A stretch of DNA of 64,000 nt from Acetobacteraceae bacterium (lineage in GTDB: Bacteria > Pseudomonadota > Alphaproteobacteria > Acetobacterales > Acetobacteraceae), in NCBI GenBank assembly GCA_003164135.1, contig PLSD01000135.1, forward strand, positions 44,500 through 108,499, read 5' to 3'. The position numbers and the translations under genes are program-made. Each line of letters opens with the position of its first letter. Position 1 is the first letter of the stretch. Shown piece by piece: positions 45,131-54,226 of the stretch. The notes below the pieces were generated by a model that saw only the letters and a program-made list of their open reading frames with translations, did no database searches and was not told where the DNA came from.

Positions 45131-47548
45131 ATGACGATGCAACCCGATTCCAACGCGCCCCTGCATGGGGTGCGGGTGCTCGATCTGGCTACCGGGCCGC
45201 TGGCGGCCATCGGGCGGCATCTGGCTGAACTCGGGGCCGATGTGGTGCGCGTGGAACCGCGCGCGGGTGCCGCGGACCGCCATGCGGGCGTGCTGGCCGC
45301 CGGCGTCAGCCTGTCCTTCACCGCCGCCAACCTGGGTAAAAAATCCCTCGCCTGCGATCTGGGCAACGCGGCGGACCGGGCGGTGTTTGAAACCCTGCTC
45401 GGCACCGCGGATATCCTGATCGAAACCACGGCCCCCGGCTCCACGGACGCCGCAACGCTCGGCGTGGCGGAAATTCATCGCCGTCACCCAGCGCTGGTCA
45501 TCCTCTCGGCCAGCGGCTTTGGCGCGCAAGGTGCCTACCGGGACTGGCAAGCAACCACGCCGGTGCTGCACGCGCTCTCCGGCGAGTTGTCGCGCTCCGG
45601 CATTCCAGGCCGCGCGCCGCTGCTACCGCCGGGCGATCTGGCGCTGGATGTCGCCTCGCCGCAGGCGGTGTTCGTCATCCTCACCGCCTGCATCAACCGG
45701 CTGAAAACCGGACGCGGCGACCTTCTGGATTTTACCCTGCTGGACGCCGCCACCCAGGCGCTCGACCCCGGCTACGGCATCGCCGGCAGCGCCACGGCGG
45801 GGGTGCCCGCCAGCAAACTGCCGCGCGGCCGCGCCGAGGCCCGTCACCAGTACCCCATCATCCCCTGCGCCGACGGCTATATGCGGCTCTGCGTGCTGGC
45901 GCCGCGCCAGTGGCAGGGCATGTTCGAGTGGATGGGCCGCCCGGAAGAGTTTGCCGATCCGTCCTACAACACGCTGCAAAAGCGCTTCACTTCGCCCACG
46001 CTCATCCCCGCCATCGCGCGGTTTTTCGCCGATAAAACGCGTGCCGAGCTGGAGGCGCAGGGGCAGAATTACGGCGTCCCGGCCGCCGCCGTGCTCGACC
46101 TGCCCGAGGTGCTGGAAAGCGCGCAGATACGCGCCCGCAGCGTCTTCAAATCCGTGGCCATTGCCCCCGGCGTCACGGCGCCGTTCCCTGACGGGCTGCT
46201 GGAAATCGACGGCCACCGCGCCGGGCTGCGCGGTCCCGCCCCGGCGGTGGGCGAACATCAGCAGCAGGTGCCAGCCTCCTGGGCCAAACCCGCGCCCGCG
46301 CCCGGCACATGGGAGCTGACAGGCGAGCGCCCCTTGTCTGGCCTGCGCGTGCTGGATTTTGGCGTCATCGTCGTCGGCGCCGAGCAGGGGCGGCTGCTGG
46401 CCGACCAGGGCGCCGAAGTCATCAAAATCGAAAACGCGGCCTTCCCCGACGGCAGCCGCCAGACCCGTGACGGCAGCAAAATGTCAGTCACCTTCGCGGC
46501 TGGCCACCGCAACAAGCTGGGGCTGGGCCTCAACCTGCGTGACCCCGAGGGCAAGGCGCTGTTCCTGCAACTGGTGGCGCGGAGCGATGTCATCCTCTCC
46601 AACTTCAAGCCCGGCACGCTGGAATCCCTTGGCCTGGGCTACGACGCCTTGCGCGCCATCAACCCCAGACTCATCATGGCCGACAGTTCCGCCTTCGGCC
46701 CCACCGGCCCCTGGAGCAAGCGCCTTGGCTACGGCCCGCTGGTGCGCGCCTCAGCCGGGCTGACAGCGCAATGGCGCTATCCCGGCGAGCCGGACAGTTT
46801 TTCCGACGCCATCACCGTCTACCCAGACCATGTCGCCGGCCGCATCGGTGCCATCGGCGTGCTGGCCCTGCTCATCCGCCGGCTGCGTACCGGCCAGGGC
46901 GGCACGGTGAGCGTGGCCCAGGCCGAGGTGATGCTCTCCCACATGGCACCGCAAATCGCCGCCCGCGCGCTGGAGGATGCTGGCGTGCCCTTAAGCGGCG
47001 CGCTGGAACACGACGCCCCCTGGGGCGTATTTCCCGCCCAGGGCGATGATGAGTGGTGTGTCATCACCGTGCGCAACGATGCCGACTGGCAGCGCTTCTG
47101 CACCACCATCGGCCGCGAGGATTTGCGCCAGGATGCTGCTCTGGCAACGGCGCCAGGCCGGGCGGCACAGCGTGCGCGGATCGACCAGGCGGTGATTGAC
47201 TGGCTCGCCACCAACTCACCGCATGATGCCATGGCGCAACTGCAGGCGGCCGGTGTTCCAGCGGCGGCGATGCTGCGCGTCTCCGAACTGCCCGCCTTCC
47301 CGTATTACGGCGCGCGCGGGTTCTTCCGCGAGGTGCATCACCCGATCATCGCAGCACCCTTCTTCCTGGAAACCGCCCCGGTCCACTCGGAACACCTGCC
47401 CGACCCGCCCGAACGCCCGGCACCGCTGATCGGCGAGCACACGGCGCAAATCGCCCGCACGTTGCTTAACCTCCCCGAGGCTGAAATCGCACGGTTGATC
47501 GAGACCAAAGTGTTCGAAGTGCCCGAACCTGCCGTCCCAGCCGCATGA
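45131..47548 (+). CDS. Tandem-domain CaiB/BaiF CoA-transferase
   Basis: Protein of 805 residues made of two family III CoA-transferase units, about 1-385 and 395-800. Each opens with the family start (LHGVRVLDLATGPLAAIGRHLAELGADVVRVEP and LSGLRVLDFGVIVVGAEQGRLLADQGAEVIKIE). The catalytic Asp is suggested by PPGDLALDVASP in the first unit and YPDHVAGRIGAIG in the second. The family normally works as interlocked dimers of about 400-residue chains, so the fusion would give a covalent pseudo-dimer. It would move CoA from a product or succinyl-CoA to the substrate acid. AGGAGGAAG precedes the start. A second, broken tandem gene lies at 61704-63980. Confidence 0.9.
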   Translation: MTMQPDSNAPLHGVRVLDLATGPLAAIGRHLAELGADVVRVEPRAGAADRHAGVLAAGVSLSFTAANLGKKSLACDLGNAADRAVFETLLGTADILIETTAPGSTDAATLGVAEIHRRHPALVILSASGFGAQGAYRDWQATTPVLHALSGELSRSGIPGRAPLLPPGDLALDVASPQAVFVILTACINRLKTGRGDLLDFTLLDAATQALDPGYGIAGSATAGVPASKLPRGRAEARHQYPIIPCADGYMRLCVLAPRQWQGMFEWMGRPEEFADPSYNTLQKRFTSPTLIPAIARFFADKTRAELEAQGQNYGVPAAAVLDLPEVLESAQIRARSVFKSVAIAPGVTAPFPDGLLEIDGHRAGLRGPAPAVGEHQQQVPASWAKPAPAPGTWELTGERPLSGLRVLDFGVIVVGAEQGRLLADQGAEVIKIENAAFPDGSRQTRDGSKMSVTFAAGHRNKLGLGLNLRDPEGKALFLQLVARSDVILSNFKPGTLESLGLGYDALRAINPRLIMADSSAFGPTGPWSKRLGYGPLVRASAGLTAQWRYPGEPDSFSDAITVYPDHVAGRIGAIGVLALLIRRLRTGQGGTVSVAQAEVMLSHMAPQIAARALEDAGVPLSGALEHDAPWGVFPAQGDDEWCVITVRNDADWQRFCTTIGREDLRQDAALATAPGRAAQRARIDQAVIDWLATNSPHDAMAQLQAAGVPAAAMLRVSELPAFPYYGARGFFREVHHPIIAAPFFLETAPVHSEHLPDPPERPAPLIGEHTAQIARTLLNLPEAEIARLIETKVFEVPEPAVPAA

Positions 47549-47568
47549 ACCATAAAGAGGACCGCCCC

Positions 47569-48369
47569 ATGAGCACCGCAGAACAAGCCGTCGTCGTGGC
47601 TGTTGAGGACCATGTCCTCACCATCACCATCAATCGCCCGGAAGCGCGCAACTCCATCAACCTCGCGGTGCACATGGGCATCGGCGAGGCGCTGGAGCAG
47701 GCCGAGCACGACCCGGACATCTGGGCCGTGATCATCACCGGCACCGGCGACCAGGCGTTTTGTGCCGGCGCGGACCTGAAAGCCCTCTCACGAGGCGAAA
47801 AGCTGATGCCCGACGACCCGGCACCGCGCGCCTGGGGTTTTGCCGGTTACGTCAGCCACCACATCAGCAAACCCACCATCGCCGCCGTCAATGGTTTCGC
47901 GCTCGGCGGCGGCACGGAAATCATGCTGGCAAGCGATCTTGCCGTTGCCGCGGATACCGCCACGTTTGGCCTGCCCGAGGTCAAGCGCGGCATCTACGCC
48001 GGTGCTGGCGGCGCCTTCCGCCTAGCGGCGCAACTGCCGCAAAAACTGGCGATGGAATATCTGCTCACCGGCGAGCCTTTTTCCGCGCAGCGGGCGCTGG
48101 AACTCGGGCTGGTAAACGCCGTGGTCCCGGCTGGCGAGGTGCTGGCGGCGGCCCGCAAACTCGCCGCGCGCATCACCGTGAACGCGCCGCTCTCCGTACA
48201 GGCCAGCAAACGCATCGCGCTCGGCATGATCGACGGCCATATCGCCCGCGAGGCGGCGGCCTGGGAACAGAGTTGGGCAGAAGGTGCCAAATTGATGCGC
48301 TCCGAGGATGCCAAGGAAGGCCCGCGCGCCTTTGCCGAAAAGCGCGCCCCGCAGTGGAAAGCGCGTTGA
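47569..48369 (+). CDS. Enoyl-CoA hydratase (crotonase family)
   Basis: Crotonase-family protein of 266 residues. The start at 47569 follows AAAGAGG by eight bases; an earlier ATG at 47545 overlaps the transferase stop but has no ribosome site. GTGDQAFCAGADLKAL, GFALGGGTEIMLASDLAVAA with the first Glu, and LPEVKRGIYAGAGGAFRLAAQLP with a PEV Glu are present, so this is one of the more canonical hydratases in the window. It resembles carnitinyl-CoA dehydratase-type members, fitting its place next to a CaiB-like transferase. Confidence 0.88.
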   Translation: MSTAEQAVVVAVEDHVLTITINRPEARNSINLAVHMGIGEALEQAEHDPDIWAVIITGTGDQAFCAGADLKALSRGEKLMPDDPAPRAWGFAGYVSHHISKPTIAAVNGFALGGGTEIMLASDLAVAADTATFGLPEVKRGIYAGAGGAFRLAAQLPQKLAMEYLLTGEPFSAQRALELGLVNAVVPAGEVLAAARKLAARITVNAPLSVQASKRIALGMIDGHIAREAAAWEQSWAEGAKLMRSEDAKEGPRAFAEKRAPQWKAR

Positions 48370-48380
48370 GGGAAATGACC

Positions 48381-49886
48381 ATGGGCGAAGACGCAAGAAG
48401 AATTCCGGTCATCGTCGGCGTTGGCCAGATCAACGACCGCACCGAAGACCCGATGCAGGCGCCGGACTCGCTTGGCCTGATGGAAGCGGCATTGCGCGCG
48501 GCGGATGCAGATGCCGGCGGCGGCTGGCTGGCGCGGCTGGATTCGCTGGCGGTGGTCGACCAGATTTCCTTCCGCCAGCTTGGCGATGTTTCCAAACCGC
48601 TCGCGGCGGCACTCGGCGCCACCCCGCGCATTTGCGGAAAAACCCGCATGGCCAGCGGCGACAGCCCGATCCTGTTGCTCAACGAGGCAGCCAACCGCAT
48701 CGGCGCCGGTGAAATCGAAGTGGCGGCGATTGTCGGCGGCGAGGCTTTGCGTACCGCTGCCAAACGCGCCGCACTGGCGCCCGCATCCGGTGGCACGCAG
48801 GATGCCGCCCGCGCCATGGCCGCGCGCAAAACCCCGGCCTACCGCCAGCGCTATGGGCTTGTCGCCCCGGTGGATGTGTATCCGCTCTACGAAAACGCCG
48901 GCCGCGCCGCCTATGGGCAGAGCCTGGAGGAAGGCCAGATTGAGAGCAGCGAGATCTGGGCACGTTTTTCCCAGATCGCCGCCGCCAATCCCGACGCCTG
49001 GATACGCAAGCCCGTTGCCGCCGAGACGATCCGCACCGCCTCGGACGACAACCGCCCCATCGCCTTCCCCTATAACAAGCTCATGGTTGCCAACAGCTCG
49101 GTCAACCAGGGCGCGGGGTTCATCGTCACCAGCCTGGCGAATGCGCTGGCGCATGGCGTGCCGGAATCGCGGCTCATCTACGTTGGCCTCGGCGCCGCCG
49201 CGCATGAGCCGGAGGATTTTCTCGCGCGCGACAGCTACGGCCATTCCGCCAGCATGGAAGTGTCCCTGCGCCGGACAATGGAATTGAACGCGCTGCGCGT
49301 GGACGACCTCGACTATGTGGAGCTCTACAGCTGCTTCCCCTGTGTGCCGAAAATGGCGCGCCGGGTCATCGGCTGGCCGGTCGAAAAACCCGCCACCGTG
49401 TTCGGCGGCCTTACTTTTGGCGGCGGCCCCATTGGCAATTACATGAGCCACGCCGTGGTCAGCATGGCCGAAAAACTGCGCGAATCCGGCACGCATGGGC
49501 TGCTGTTCGCCAACGGCGGCTATGCCACGCATAACCACAGCATCGTGCTCAGCCGCCAGCCTATTCCCGCCGGCACCTTCCCGCAGGATTTCGATTTCCA
49601 GGCGGAGGCGGAAGCCAGGCGCGGCCCGGTGCCGCATCTGGCCGAGGACTACACCGGCCCCGGCGTCATCGAGACCTACACCGTGCTGTATCAGCGAGAC
49701 GGCTCGCCGCGCTTTGGCGTCATCGTGGCGCGCACACCATCGGGTGAGCGTTTCCTGGCCAAAGTCCCGGCAACGGATGCCGACGCGCTGACGGTGCTGA
49801 CCAACGGCGCCGTCCAACCCGTCGGTCTGCACGGCACCGCCGTTGCCGGTCCGGATGGCGATGTCCTCTGGCAGGGCCTGAGCTGA
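48381..49886 (+). CDS. Thiolase-like protein type 1 (TLP1-like)
   Basis: Protein of 501 residues; the start at 48381 lies seven bases after GAGGGA. It begins PVIVGVGQINDRTEDPMQAPDSLGLMEAALRAA, the hallmark of thiolase-like proteins with an extra C-terminal domain. Thiolase catalytic elements are degenerate: no Cys at the nucleophile loop (KTRMASGDSP), ELYSCFPC instead of NEAF, GGLTFGGGPIGNYMSHA without the GHP His, and ANGGYATHNH in place of the second Cys motif. The last 90 residues (from about 410) form an OB-like extra domain. It may bind acyl-CoA, or act with another subunit, rather than cleave on its own. Confidence 0.83.
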   Translation: MGEDARRIPVIVGVGQINDRTEDPMQAPDSLGLMEAALRAADADAGGGWLARLDSLAVVDQISFRQLGDVSKPLAAALGATPRICGKTRMASGDSPILLLNEAANRIGAGEIEVAAIVGGEALRTAAKRAALAPASGGTQDAARAMAARKTPAYRQRYGLVAPVDVYPLYENAGRAAYGQSLEEGQIESSEIWARFSQIAAANPDAWIRKPVAAETIRTASDDNRPIAFPYNKLMVANSSVNQGAGFIVTSLANALAHGVPESRLIYVGLGAAAHEPEDFLARDSYGHSASMEVSLRRTMELNALRVDDLDYVELYSCFPCVPKMARRVIGWPVEKPATVFGGLTFGGGPIGNYMSHAVVSMAEKLRESGTHGLLFANGGYATHNHSIVLSRQPIPAGTFPQDFDFQAEAEARRGPVPHLAEDYTGPGVIETYTVLYQRDGSPRFGVIVARTPSGERFLAKVPATDADALTVLTNGAVQPVGLHGTAVAGPDGDVLWQGLS

Positions 49887-49915
49887 AACAAACCCATCAG
49901 GGGAGTGAAAATCAC

Positions 49916-51241
49916 ATGAACGAGCAAAACATCAGCCGGGTTTTTGCCGCGCAGCGCGCCAACCGCGTGGCACTGAAACGCCGCACGGCGGGCGAGCGAA
50001 TTGCCGTGTTGCAGCGCCTGCGCGACGAAGTCGTCCGCCGCCAGGTGGATATCGACGAAGCGCTGTTCCAAGACATGCGCCGGGCCAGGCAAGGCGCGCA
50101 GAACCGTGAGTATCTGAGCGTGCTCAGCGAGATCGACATGGCGATTGCGGGGTTGCCGGCCTGGATGGAACCTGAACGCATCGAGCCGTCGCCGCATTTC
50201 AAAGGCAACGACACCTATGTGCAGTACGAGCCGCGCGGCGTCGTGCTGCTGCTCGGGCCATGGAATTTCCCGTTCTCCCTGGTTCTTGCTCCACTGGTGC
50301 CGATCATCGCCGCGGGCAACGCGGTCATCGTCAAACCAAATGAACTGCAGCCCAAGGTATCGCGCCTCGTCGCGGAAATCATCGAGGCAGTCTTCCCGGA
50401 AAACGAAGTCGCCGTGTTCGAGGGCGGCATTCCCCTGGCGGAAGCCTTGCAGGAACTACCCTTTGACCACGTCTTCTTCACCGGCAGCCCCGCCATCGGC
50501 AAACGCGTGATGGCGGCGGCGGCGAAACACCTGACCACCGTGACGCTGGAGCTTGGCGGCAAATGCCCAGCCATTATCGGCGAAGATTACGATCTGCTGG
50601 ATGCGGCGGGCAAAATCGTCGCGGCGCGTTTCATCAACGGCGGGCAGCTCTGCCTCTCGGTTGACCACGTCTGGGTGCCCAAGGCCAAGCAGGCGGCGTT
50701 GCAGCAGACCATTATCGCCATTATCGAAAAAATGTTTTTCGTCGATGGCAAGCTACAGACTGACCGCCTGCCGCGCATGGTTGACGCCCGCAACTTTGCC
50801 CGCGTGCAGGCTTACATCGAGGAAGCACTGGCACGCGGCGCGCAGCTCGTGCGCGGCGGTGAGAGCGATGCCGCTGACCTCACAATCTATCCCACCGTGC
50901 TGGCCGACCCGCCGCTCGACTCCCGCATCATGCGCGAGGAAATTTTCGGCCCCGTGCTGCCGGTGCTCGGCTACGATGATATTGCCGAGGCGCTGGCGCA
51001 GATCGACAGCACCGGGAAGCCACTGGCGATGTATATCTTCAGCAAGGATCAGGCGTTTGTCGATAATATTCTCGACCAAACCTCATCGGGCGGCGTTACG
51101 GTCAACCATGTGCTGATGCATTATGCCGAAAACCGCCTGCCCTTCGGCGGCGTCAACGGCAGCGGCATGGGGCGCTACAAGGGCATTCACGGTTTCCGCG
51201 AATTATCCAACGCCCGTTCCATTTTCATGCAGCGCGTGTGA
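49916..51241 (+). CDS. Aldehyde dehydrogenase (coniferyl-aldehyde dehydrogenase-like)
   Basis: NAD(P)-dependent aldehyde dehydrogenase of 441 residues, the short class-3 type that includes coniferyl aldehyde dehydrogenases. Asn117 in LGPWNFPFSL, Glu212 in TLELGGKCP and the nucleophilic Cys246 in NGGQLCLSVDHVWV are in place. MREEIFGPVLPVLGYD and LPFGGVNGSGMGRYKG close the fold. It would oxidise an aldehyde to the acid that enters the CoA pathway, or one released by aldolytic cleavage. GGGGAGTG precedes the start. Last gene of the plus operon. Confidence 0.92.
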   Translation: MNEQNISRVFAAQRANRVALKRRTAGERIAVLQRLRDEVVRRQVDIDEALFQDMRRARQGAQNREYLSVLSEIDMAIAGLPAWMEPERIEPSPHFKGNDTYVQYEPRGVVLLLGPWNFPFSLVLAPLVPIIAAGNAVIVKPNELQPKVSRLVAEIIEAVFPENEVAVFEGGIPLAEALQELPFDHVFFTGSPAIGKRVMAAAAKHLTTVTLELGGKCPAIIGEDYDLLDAAGKIVAARFINGGQLCLSVDHVWVPKAKQAALQQTIIAIIEKMFFVDGKLQTDRLPRMVDARNFARVQAYIEEALARGAQLVRGGESDAADLTIYPTVLADPPLDSRIMREEIFGPVLPVLGYDDIAEALAQIDSTGKPLAMYIFSKDQAFVDNILDQTSSGGVTVNHVLMHYAENRLPFGGVNGSGMGRYKGIHGFRELSNARSIFMQRV

Positions 51242-51251
51242 TGCCGTGGTG

Positions 51252-51267
51252 GCGGGGTTTACCCCGC
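51252..51267. terminator. Hairpin at convergent gene ends
   Basis: Perfect arms GCGGGG and CCCCGC with loop TTTA, whose last base pair region overlaps the minus-strand stop codon of the hydrolase gene. It lies 11 bases after the aldehyde dehydrogenase stop. No long T-tract follows, so it is only a tentative two-way terminator. Confidence 0.4.
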
Positions 51268-52326
51268 TGCTTTCACAATCCCTGTCCAGGCCGCGAAGGC
51301 TTCGATCCGCTGCCAGAAAATCTCCCGCGTGCCGGCAAAATTATGCATGTGGCTCATCCGGGGGCAAATATAGAGATCGATGGATGTGGCTGATTTATAG
51401 GCGCGCGGCTCACCTTTTACATCGGCGCAGACGTCGCGTTCACCCATGGCGACCAGCACTGGCACGGTAACCGCCGCAGCCTCTGGCGCCACCGCGCCAG
51501 GGGTGAGGCAGCTTTGCGCCACGGCTCCGGGAGTGGTCAGCGAGCCCCAGGGCGGGCACGGCTGTTCTTTCAGTAATTCAGGCTGATGAATGAAAAAGAA
51601 TCTTTGCAGATCGGCCAGCGCGATCTCCCGGTCAACATCGTCATAGTGGAAGCCCCACACCATCGGGTGCTCGCCCTCAAGCGGAACGGCGCTGGCCATT
51701 TTTTGCATATAGGCCCCGACCGCACGCGCGTTCACCACGGTAAGCGGCTGTTGGAGCAGCGTGTCGCGCGGCAGCCACGGGGCGACAATAGGCTCGCTGC
51801 CTGGACGCACTGGCGGGTGAGTATGTACCGCGCTGTAGCCGAGCACGCCGATGCCGTCGTAACAATGATAACGGCCTTGCTGAATAATCGTCATGCACCC
51901 GCCCATTGACTGGCCGATGCCGATCTTTAAAGGGTCAATAATTGGCGGGAAGCCGGCTTCAATTTCGCCTGCCGCAAGTCGGCGCAGAACCTCGGTTTCA
52001 GCCCCCATATTGCCCGCGGCGACGGCCGTGTAGTCAAGTTTCCCGGCGGCGTGAAGGCTCGACCCGCCGACGCCAAGATGATCGACGGAAACAAAAATCC
52101 AGCCGCGCGCCGCGTGCCAATCTGCTTGCGCGCCTCGCGCCGGGCCGGGCAGATCGACGGTATAATAGCCGCGCGAATAGCCGCCGCCGGGCTTGGCAAA
52201 GCAGACAACCGGCGTATGGGCCATTGCGGCGGGATCGGGCAACGTTACCGTGAGCGCGACATGCGCCGCTTCGCCCAAATCCACCGCTGCTGTTACGTCG
52301 ATAAGCAGTTCGATCGCCTTGGCCAT
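51259..52326 (-). CDS. Alpha/beta hydrolase
   Basis: Protein of 355 residues with a probable alpha/beta hydrolase fold. The nucleophile elbow is GIGQSMGG with Ser140. The acid is probably Asp in MGERDVCADVKGEP near 298, and the His is in CPRMSHMHNFAGTR near 325. No signal peptide. It may hydrolyse an ester or lactone, or act as a CoA-ester hydrolase; a lactonase would suit the hydroxyacid theme of this operon, but that is inference. Last gene of the long minus operon. Confidence 0.82.
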   Translation of the reverse strand: MAKAIELLIDVTAAVDLGEAAHVALTVTLPDPAAMAHTPVVCFAKPGGGYSRGYYTVDLPGPARGAQADWHAARGWIFVSVDHLGVGGSSLHAAGKLDYTAVAAGNMGAETEVLRRLAAGEIEAGFPPIIDPLKIGIGQSMGGCMTIIQQGRYHCYDGIGVLGYSAVHTHPPVRPGSEPIVAPWLPRDTLLQQPLTVVNARAVGAYMQKMASAVPLEGEHPMVWGFHYDDVDREIALADLQRFFFIHQPELLKEQPCPPWGSLTTPGAVAQSCLTPGAVAPEAAAVTVPVLVAMGERDVCADVKGEPRAYKSATSIDLYICPRMSHMHNFAGTREIFWQRIEAFAAWTGIVKAAG

Positions 52327-53184
52327 TTATGTGTCTCCTGCCTCGCGCCAACTATGGCGCGGCTCGTAGCCAATGAGTTGTTTGGCCCGCGCGGAAGACA
52401 GCAGCGAGGCATTGCCCTCCAGCGGGCCACGGACCGGCACGCCGGGAAAATGCGTGGCCATAAGCTCCGCCGAGGCATGGCTGACAATACTGTCCGCCGC
52501 CGCGATGATCATTTTCTGGTGCCCGCGCAAATCGGCTTCCAGCGCCAGGCGGCAGGCTTCTGCGGCATCACGCGCATCGACATAACTCCACAAATTGAAC
52601 TTGCGGATCGCCGGCTTGCGCTCCACCGCATCGCGCTGCGCATAATCCGCCGCCTCGAAAACATTGGAGAAGCGCAGTGAGACAATGGTGAGTGCCGGAT
52701 TCCAGCGCGTGAATTCCGCTGCCATGCTCTCGCCGAGTTTTTTGGAAAGCCCATAGGACCATTCCGGCCGGTCGGGGTGTTCCTCGGTCAGCGGTGCGAA
52801 ATCCGGCGGGGTGGAAAAGGGGAGGCCGAGGATGGTCTCGCTGGAGGCCCAGACGACGCGCTTGATCCCCAGCCGCGCGGCAGCGGAAAATACGTTGTAG
52901 GTGGAGATCGTGTTGGTCGCAAAAGTTTTTTGGTCGGTGGCCAGCCCCGGCATGGGAATGCCCGCGAGGTGGAGGATGGCATCCGGTACTCCGCCCATGG
53001 TGTCCCCGCCGGAAAACGCGCCCAGCACCTCACCAAAATCCGTGCAATCGCAAGCCAGTGTGCGCACGCCGCCAGCTGTACCAGCCCTCAGGTCGAGGCC
53101 GGTGAGTCTATGCCCCGCCGCCTTCAACACCGGCAGTGCCGCACGGCCGAGCTTCCCGGCGCTGCCGGTCACGATGATCTGCAT
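52327..53184 (-). CDS. NAD-dependent epimerase/dehydratase-like extended SDR
   Basis: Extended SDR of 285 residues. The cofactor loop is TGSAGKLG (6-13), followed by a DLRAG acidic end that favours NAD. The catalytic YGLSK has Tyr144 and Lys148, and the upstream SSET supplies the Ser. The C-terminal part (SYVDARDAAEACRLALEAD) is typical of epimerase/dehydratase proteins such as uronate dehydrogenase-like members. The role here is probably oxidation of a hydroxy group on a ring or chain. Its stop touches the next gene's start. Confidence 0.87.
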   Translation of the reverse strand: MQIIVTGSAGKLGRAALPVLKAAGHRLTGLDLRAGTAGGVRTLACDCTDFGEVLGAFSGGDTMGGVPDAILHLAGIPMPGLATDQKTFATNTISTYNVFSAAARLGIKRVVWASSETILGLPFSTPPDFAPLTEEHPDRPEWSYGLSKKLGESMAAEFTRWNPALTIVSLRFSNVFEAADYAQRDAVERKPAIRKFNLWSYVDARDAAEACRLALEADLRGHQKMIIAAADSIVSHASAELMATHFPGVPVRGPLEGNASLLSSARAKQLIGYEPRHSWREAGDT

Positions 53185-53186
53185 GT

Positions 53187-54212
53187 TCAGTTTTCCCCAA
53201 GCAGTGACACCTGCCCCTTGAAGCGCGGCATTACGCTCATGCCCACCACCTCATGCGGGATATACGGAGATTCCAACCGCTCGATTTCCGTCGGAGCAAG
53301 ACGAACGCCGAGCGCCGCCACCGCATCAGTGAGATGGCTCGCCTTGGTGACGCCGACAATCGGCGCGGTGATTTCAGGCTTTTGCAGAAGCCAAGCCAGG
53401 GCAACCTGCGCGCGTGGCGTATCGCGTTCACGCGCCACTTCGGCCACCGTCTCCACCACTTTGCGGTCAGGCTCCTGCGTGTGGCTATAAAGCACTTTGG
53501 CGAACTGGTCGCTGTCCGAGCGTTGCGTGTGCTCGTTCCAGTCACGCGTCAGCCGGCCGCGCGCCAGCGGGCTCCAGGGGATCACGCCAACGCCCATATC
53601 CGCGCACAGCGGCAGCATTTCACGCTCTTCCTCACGGTAGAGCAGGTTCACCTGATTTTGCATCGAGATGAACCGCGTCCAGCCATGCTTGTCCGCCGTA
53701 TACTGCGCCTTGGAGAATTGCCAGGCCGCCATGGATGACGCGCCAATATAGCGCACCTTGCCGGATTTCACGATGTCATGCAGTGCTTCCATCGTCTCCT
53801 CAATCGGCGTCTGGGGGTCCCATCGGTGGATCTGGTAGAGGTCGATATAATCCGTGCCAAGCCGGCGCAGGCTGTTTTCCAGGGCATGGAACAGTGCCTT
53901 GCGTGAAAGCCCGCCCGCATTGGGCGCATTGCGCCACGGAATATAGGCTTTGGTCGCAACCACGACCTCATCGCGGTGGGTAAAATCCTTCAACGCGCGG
54001 CCGGTGATTTCTTCCGATGTGCCAGCCGAATAGCCATTGGCGGTGTCGAAGAAATTGATCCCCGCCTCAATGGCCTGGCGGATCAGCGGGCGGCTTTCCG
54101 CCTCGCTCAACGTCCACTCATGCGGCCCCTTGGCGGCGATGCCAAAACTCATGCAGCCAAGGCAGAGCCGCGATACTTTAAGGCCCGTGTTGCCGAGATT
54201 ACGATACTCCAT
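53187..54212 (-). CDS. Aldo/keto reductase
   Basis: TIM-barrel aldo/keto reductase of 341 residues. The start at 54212 follows AAAAAAGGAG; a longer in-frame form is rejected. The catalytic tetrad is visible: Asp and Tyr in FFDTANGYSAG, Lys in VVATKAYIPW, and His in YQIHRWDP. IPWSPLARGRLTRDW and the C-terminal cofactor site are normal for the YakC/YajO-like branch. It uses NADPH to reduce aldehydes or ketones, here probably a keto group made or removed elsewhere in the operon. Confidence 0.92.
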   Translation of the reverse strand: MEYRNLGNTGLKVSRLCLGCMSFGIAAKGPHEWTLSEAESRPLIRQAIEAGINFFDTANGYSAGTSEEITGRALKDFTHRDEVVVATKAYIPWRNAPNAGGLSRKALFHALENSLRRLGTDYIDLYQIHRWDPQTPIEETMEALHDIVKSGKVRYIGASSMAAWQFSKAQYTADKHGWTRFISMQNQVNLLYREEEREMLPLCADMGVGVIPWSPLARGRLTRDWNEHTQRSDSDQFAKVLYSHTQEPDRKVVETVAEVARERDTPRAQVALAWLLQKPEITAPIVGVTKASHLTDAVAALGVRLAPTEIERLESPYIPHEVVGMSVMPRFKGQVSLLGEN

Positions 54213-54226
54213 GGCAGGCTCCTTTT

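Noticed and set aside
47994..49832. Very long antisense open frame (612 codons), with similar ones at 15002-16684 and 7292-8599
   Set aside because: They lie opposite clear enzymes, show no family motifs, are rich in His/Arg/Gly, and arise because high-GC codon bias removes stops from the antisense frames.
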